A stretch of DNA of 15,669 nucleotides from Candidatus Peregrinibacteria bacterium CG_4_10_14_0_2_um_filter_43_11 (GTDB lineage Bacteria; Patescibacteriota; Gracilibacteria; UM-FILTER-43-11). A program made the position numbers and the translations under genes. Of the stretch, positions 12,239 to 15,669 are shown piece by piece; positions within the stretch are counted from its first letter, which is position 1; each line of letters starts with the position of its first letter. The DNA is taken from NCBI GenBank assembly GCA_002792495.1, contig PFOK01000131.1, positions 1-15,669 on the forward strand, read 5' to 3'. The notes beneath the pieces were generated by a model. That model was not told where the DNA came from. It saw only the letters and a list, made by a program, of their open reading frames with translations, and searched no databases.

Positions 12239-14473
12239 TTATTTGGCCTGATTATACACTGTATTTACCAAATAACTCAACTCGCCACGAGTCAATTTTT
12301 GTTCGGGGTCATCCATTCCGCGAGGCAGCCAGTTGAGTTCGTAGGCTTTGTCCATGTACGGCTTGTGCCATTTGGGGGTTTTGCCTTGCCAGACCGGGAT
12401 TTCATAGACGTCCATTATCCATTTTAGGGCTTCATCCAATGTTATATTTTCGTAGGGTTTGAAGTTGCTACCAATGATTTTCTTTCCTTGCATGTAATTG
12501 ACGTATTTTTTGAACCAACTGTCCGTTTTTTTCGCGTGATCACCAAAATTCACTTCTTTGCCTAGCCCTTTTTCCTTTTCCAGTAGGTTTTTGCTTTCCA
12601 AAATGATTTTTAGAGCTTCCGCTTTCCGTGTAAAAAACTCCGGGCGAAATCGTCCATCCGAATAGCCATTTAGGATCCCTTTGTCAGTCAATTGAGTGAT
12701 GGCTGTTGCGAAACGGTGATTTTGAATATCCCGGAAACGTTGCCCCAGGACTCCAAAATCATATTTCCCTTTTTTTGCCGAAGATGAATCGGAATATTTA
12801 AAAGAGTTGAGCATCTCATTGATTTCCGGAAGGTTTTTGTCAAAATTATTGATCAGGTCGTCGTACTGAATCGTAAAAGCGTAATCGCCATCTTGTAATT
12901 CAATGGTGAGTCGTTTGCGAATCTGCTGGTACTTACTTCCTTCGTATTCAACGGTGTATAAATACCCCTTTAGTCCATCCAGCAGTACGTCATTTTTTTT
13001 GTAGACGAGTTTCGCGTTTTGATCACTGATGTTTTTTGCCACTTCCTCCAATTTTTTTTCGGGACTCAGCTCCCGTTCATCCCGCGGGGTAAAACCGTAA
13101 TATACATTGAATTGTCCCTCCATGTTGTTTTTTTGAACCCCTTTTATAAGCAAGTCACTTTCGCGGCCACCCACCGGTTTTTTAAGACGCCAATTGCTTA
13201 CGGAGTTCATGCTGAAAGCCGGCATTTTGTAATCAATTACGGAATTTAAATTCGGTTCCGCATTTTTTGATCCTGTAAAATGGAATGCGTTTAACACTGG
13301 TTCCAGCGTTTTCCACTGTTTTGCTTCTTCATCCAAATTGATCGTGTAAGAAATAAAAATCAGTGAATATCCGTAAGGAATCAGATAAATTGTGTTGCGT
13401 TGGTTGTAGGCGGTGTAGGTGATGCGCCATGCCGATTCTCCCGCAAAAGTGACGGCTTCCTTTTTAAAATCCGGAAAGCGTTCACGGGCTCCCGCGAATT
13501 CTTCATCCACTTTTTTCATGTAAAGTCCGTCGATCGGAAAAAGATAGTTATCCCACATAATGTTGATTCCCACGCCGTCGTTGATATTTTTTTGTTCGGC
13601 ATAAAATCCATCGTCTCCCACTTGGGGAAAATACCATCCTTTTGGCAATTTGATTTCAAATTGGGGGTAGCTTTCCGTGCTGTATTCCAGAGTTTCATTG
13701 GCGTTGAAGGAGCGTATTAGTTCTCTTTGCAATTCTGTGTCGGCCGCATCATTTTTTGCTTCTATCGCGTCCTTGTTTTCATCAATCCATGGCAATGCTT
13801 CACGAATGTCCAGAAAATACCCCACGTTTTCCGCGTACGTTCTTAGATAGGTGGGGATTCCGATGAAATTTCCGTTTTTATCCAGAGCTGTTCCTCCGGA
13901 ATTTCCGTGATCAAAGTCCGTATCGGTTTTGAAATAGGTGTAACTGTTGAATTTTTCAAAACCGCTGATTTGCCCTCTGTTGATCGTGATTGTGTCTCCG
14001 CCACTCGCGGGATATCCCACAATCTGCATTTCCTGCTGTTCTTGCGGGGTCGCGTTGTTTTTGGCGTTCATGTATTTGAGCGGTGGGAGTTTGTTGCCAA
14101 ACACATCTTCTTCATTGATTTTTAAAAGGCTCACATCAAGTTCCTTACTATTGGCCACCAAGCTGGCCGTGTATTTGCAGAGAGGCTGTTTTTTTACATC
14201 AAACGTGATGCAAATTTCAAACACATCCAATGGTTTTTGTTCCACATCGTCAAAAATCACATGGTTGTTGCTGATCACGAGGCCGTTGTCGCTGATCACG
14301 GTGCCTGATCCGCTTCCGTAAGGGGTTACTGATCCGGCGAATTCATATTTATAGCTCGTGATCCGTACTGTGGGGTTCATCCGGTTAAAATCTTCTTTCG
14401 GCAAATCATTGGCGAGGGCAAAATGGGGGATGGCAAGGAGGGCAATCGCTAACAGTCCGATTCTTTTGAGCAT
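12239..14473 (-). CDS. Secreted trypsin-like serine protease with two repeated beta-rich domains and three SLH domains
   Basis: 744 residues. A signal peptide (about 1-21, cleavage after HFALA) precedes a trypsin-like domain (about 33-235) with His71 in SNNHV, Asp113 in ELDVSLLKI and Ser192 in GNSGG, so the triad is intact. Two successive regions (about 265-400 and 415-560) share the order F-x-I/M-x(n)-W ... dG-like strands ... LNAFHF or LNSFKY and look like a tandem PsbP/Mog1-like fold (inference). The C-terminal part carries three SLH repeats: 580-628 (FRDIQNHRFATAI, GYSDGRFRP), 642-692 (KKIIGSNFKPYENIT) and 702-740 (weaker, LTRGELSYLV). SLH repeats usually anchor proteins to cell-wall polymers under an S-layer, so this is probably a surface-held protease. 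It is the first gene of the minus-strand block, 17 nt or so after its transcription start. Confidence 0.88.
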   Translation of the reverse strand: MLKRIGLLAIALLAIPHFALANDLPKEDFNRMNPTVRITSYKYEFAGSVTPYGSGSGTVISDNGLVISNNHVIFDDVEQKPLDVFEICITFDVKKQPLCKYTASLVANSKELDVSLLKINEEDVFGNKLPPLKYMNAKNNATPQEQQEMQIVGYPASGGDTITINRGQISGFEKFNSYTYFKTDTDFDHGNSGGTALDKNGNFIGIPTYLRTYAENVGYFLDIREALPWIDENKDAIEAKNDAADTELQRELIRSFNANETLEYSTESYPQFEIKLPKGWYFPQVGDDGFYAEQKNINDGVGINIMWDNYLFPIDGLYMKKVDEEFAGARERFPDFKKEAVTFAGESAWRITYTAYNQRNTIYLIPYGYSLIFISYTINLDEEAKQWKTLEPVLNAFHFTGSKNAEPNLNSVIDYKMPAFSMNSVSNWRLKKPVGGRESDLLIKGVQKNNMEGQFNVYYGFTPRDERELSPEKKLEEVAKNISDQNAKLVYKKNDVLLDGLKGYLYTVEYEGSKYQQIRKRLTIELQDGDYAFTIQYDDLINNFDKNLPEINEMLNSFKYSDSSSAKKGKYDFGVLGQRFRDIQNHRFATAITQLTDKGILNGYSDGRFRPEFFTRKAEALKIILESKNLLEKEKGLGKEVNFGDHAKKTDSWFKKYVNYMQGKKIIGSNFKPYENITLDEALKWIMDVYEIPVWQGKTPKWHKPYMDKAYELNWLPRGMDDPEQKLTRGELSYLVNTVYNQAK

Positions 14474-14496
14474 GGTAAAATGTTTAGTGGAGGTGG

Positions 14497-14526
14497 ATTA
14501 TAGCAGAGATTTTTGAGGAGTTCCAA
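14497..14526 (-). promoter_or_regulatory. Promoter for the minus-strand block
   Basis: Read on the minus strand: -35 TTGGAA (14526-14521), an 18-bp spacer and a perfect -10 TATAAT (14502-14497). The start of transcription falls near 14490, giving a leader under 20 nt. That leader contains CCACCTCC, not a Shine-Dalgarno. Confidence 0.6.
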
Positions 14527-14773
14527 TGACATTTGTAGGAATTTATTCAAAATATTATTGTACTGTTTGTAAATCCAAAATTTCAAAAAAATGTTTCGGA
14601 GCGACCGGCTGGAGCGGAGAAAACTCCTTATTCCCCTCTATAAAAAAAGAAAAACAAATTTGAAAATTTTTTAAAACAATTGGGTGCCTGCCCGTCGAAG
14701 CCTTAGTGTAGGAAGGATAGCCCCAAAAGGATAACATGTATTTCAGCTAACATGGGTGTAGTAAGGAGGAGGT
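14527..14773. other. Gene-poor stretch
   Basis: No gene is supported. On the minus strand a frame of 60 codons (14555-14737) is open, but it resembles no family I know and is interrupted by low-complexity T-rich sequence, so I treat it as chance or as the remnant of a repeat. There are direct repeats GGAGCG (14597-14602, 14611-14616 by eye) and TAACATG (twice within 14732-14755). A strong Shine-Dalgarno-like AAGGAGG ends at 14769. Confidence 0.4.
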
Positions 14774-14857
14774 ATGACGACGAACGGAACCGCAAAGTCG
14801 CTGTTGTGTGAAATGCCGCCTATTTTTTCGTTTAGTATTGCAAATGTAGTTTGCTAA
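14774..14857 (+). CDS. Possible 27-residue peptide with the only strong Shine-Dalgarno in the window
   Basis: An ATG at 14774 follows AAGGAGGAGGT and opens a 27-codon frame beginning MTTNGTAKSLL and ending at TAA 14857. It overlaps the end of the convergent hydrolase gene by 26 bp. The product resembles nothing I know. The ribosome site is striking only because no other gene here has one. It may be chance, or part of imported DNA. Low confidence. Confidence 0.15.
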   Translation: MTTNGTAKSLLCEMPPIFSFSIANVVC

Positions 14858-15446
14858 TCAGTTTTCTTACTTGCATCCACTGTTTTCCTAAGTCCATTTC
14901 AGTTGGATTTTGATGGAGCACATGAGGCATAAAATGACCTGCCCCCGGGATTGTGAGATGTGCAGTTGCTAAATGTTGTCCGAGTATGGAAGCATGCTCA
15001 TGAATAACTTTGTCATTGTTTGAACCGACTACTAAGATTCTGCGTCTTTCCTCACCAGTTAAGTCTATGTTTGGTGTTGGAAAAAAGTTGTTCACTTTTT
15101 CAACTCCAGTGAGGTTGTCACGAGGCGTTCCGAGAAAGATTGTTAAGCATTGTCTTGTATCTGCTTTTTCTTGGAGAATTCTTAACCATCCATTACCGCC
15201 AAGACTATGTGCAAGGACAACTGTTCGATCAGGTTCTAAGCCATCTCGTTCCATAACTTCGGTAATGAATTCTCGGAACGCCGCCACTGTGGGGGTGCAA
15301 CCGTCTACGAAGTCAGGAATATCTTCAGGGTAAGCAACATGCAAGTCCGCTTCTGTTGCGTGCCTTGCCTCATGTGCTTGCCATCTGTCTTCGTGAGGTG
15401 TGCCATAACCTTTTATGAGGAGAACATTTTTTATCACAAAATCCAA
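14832..15446 (-). CDS. RBBP9/YdeN-like alpha/beta serine hydrolase
   Basis: Small alpha/beta hydrolase, 204 residues, with nucleophile Ser81 in VLAHSLGG, Asp145 in VVGSNNDKVI and His171 in PGAGHF, the order and spacing of the RBBP9/YdeN family. The substrate is unknown. The start is uncertain: TTG at 15446 is the longest, GTG at 15437 also fits, and neither has a Shine-Dalgarno. A weak promoter (TTGCAG at 15496-15491, 17-bp spacer, TAGTAT at 15473-15468, minus strand) lies upstream. Seven of twelve Arg codons are AGA/AGG, unlike the histidine genes, which suggests separate acquisition. It lies next to a transposase-like remnant. Confidence 0.85.
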   Translation of the reverse strand: MDFVIKNVLLIKGYGTPHEDRWQAHEARHATEADLHVAYPEDIPDFVDGCTPTVAAFREFITEVMERDGLEPDRTVVLAHSLGGNGWLRILQEKADTRQCLTIFLGTPRDNLTGVEKVNNFFPTPNIDLTGEERRRILVVGSNNDKVIHEHASILGQHLATAHLTIPGAGHFMPHVLHQNPTEMDLGKQWMQVRKLISKLHLQY

Positions 15447-15487
15447 CGGTTAGAAACTTAGTTTGCCATACTAGCAATAATGTTGTT

Positions 15488-15631
15488 TTACTGCAATGAA
15501 AAATAGTCCATTCCTTTACTTTTGTATTCAACACATTTTAAGCGCCTGTGTATTTTTACTTGTTTTTCTTTTTTCAGTCTTTCCCTTAATTCCTGTTGCT
15601 GTGCGGGTGATAGCGTGATTTTGTAAGCCAT
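15488..15631 (-). pseudogene. Remnant resembling the N-terminus of an IS630-type transposase
   Basis: A 47-codon frame starts MAYKITLSPAQQQELRERL and continues to RRLKCVEYKSKGMDYFSLQ, then stops. The pattern of a charged helix, then RRLKxxExKxKGM, resembles the start of the helix-turn-helix region of IS630-like transposases, where an IA..tG-type helix should follow. Adding one T to the run at about 15500 would read FFIAVKQHYC before another stop, consistent with a frameshifted and truncated copy. Terminal inverted repeats are not visible. It could instead be a small unrelated helical protein. Three of four Arg codons are AGG/AGA. Starts with no Shine-Dalgarno. Confidence 0.4.
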
Positions 15632-15669
15632 TTTGTTCTTGGTTATGAATTAACAAACTTTCTGCATAA

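Noticed and set aside
14555..14737. 60-codon minus-strand frame in the gap before the hydrolase
   Set aside because: No recognisable family, crosses low-complexity T-rich sequence, and has no leader or partner; chance or a decayed repeat is more likely.

Overview
The window looks like a chromosomal piece from a Patescibacteria/CPR-type bacterium, most likely Peregrinibacteria-like. That placement is inference. It rests on compact gene spacing, A/T-rich leaders with no Shine-Dalgarno before nearly every start, an S-layer-homology (SLH) surface protease, an HtpX homologue and a compact biosynthetic operon. TGA acts as a stop (for example at 683-685 and after the TrpR-like gene), so the UGA=Gly code of Gracilibacteria does not apply.

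Layout, left to right. At 2-685 (+) is the 3' part of a patatin-like phospholipase gene. A repeat-rich gap of about 260 bp follows, with a GC-rich nested inverted repeat, and then a strong promoter (870-898) for a YerC/YecD-type TrpR-like regulator (946-1218), which ends in an intrinsic terminator. Next comes a histidine cluster on the + strand: hisS, hisG, hisD, hisB, hisH, a fused hisA-hisF, and hisIE (1333-8175). A DUF711/UPF0210 gene follows (8192-9340). It meets, tail to tail, a four-gene minus-strand block read from 14473 down to 9342: an SLH-anchored trypsin-like protease, HtpX, a membrane plus CoA-binding-domain protein that lacks its sugar-transferase domain, and a sugar-phosphate nucleotidylyltransferase. 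This block has its own promoter at 14497-14526. The right end (14.5-15.67 kb) looks accessory: a gene-poor stretch, an alpha/beta serine hydrolase with AGA/AGG-rich arginine codons, and a 47-residue remnant resembling an IS630-type transposase N-terminus.

The histidine genes supply ATP phosphoribosyltransferase (HisG), PRA-PH and PRA-CH (HisIE), the ProFAR isomerase and IGP synthase (HisA, HisF, HisH), IGP dehydratase (HisB) and histidinol dehydrogenase (HisD). The HisC aminotransferase and histidinol-phosphate phosphatase are not in the window. HisS sits where Bacillus-type operons carry hisZ. The TrpR-like protein is a plausible regulator of the cluster.

The most striking feature is a set of short palindromes scattered through the histidine cluster, lying at or inside boundaries between functional units. 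They occur after hisS, in the HisG tail, over the hisD stop codon, inside hisH, exactly at the HisA/HisF junction, exactly where HisF should end, and exactly at the HisI/HisE junction. Two of them differ only by changes matched in the opposite arm. Several appear to have been read into protein, and one may have created the unusual HisA-HisF fusion.
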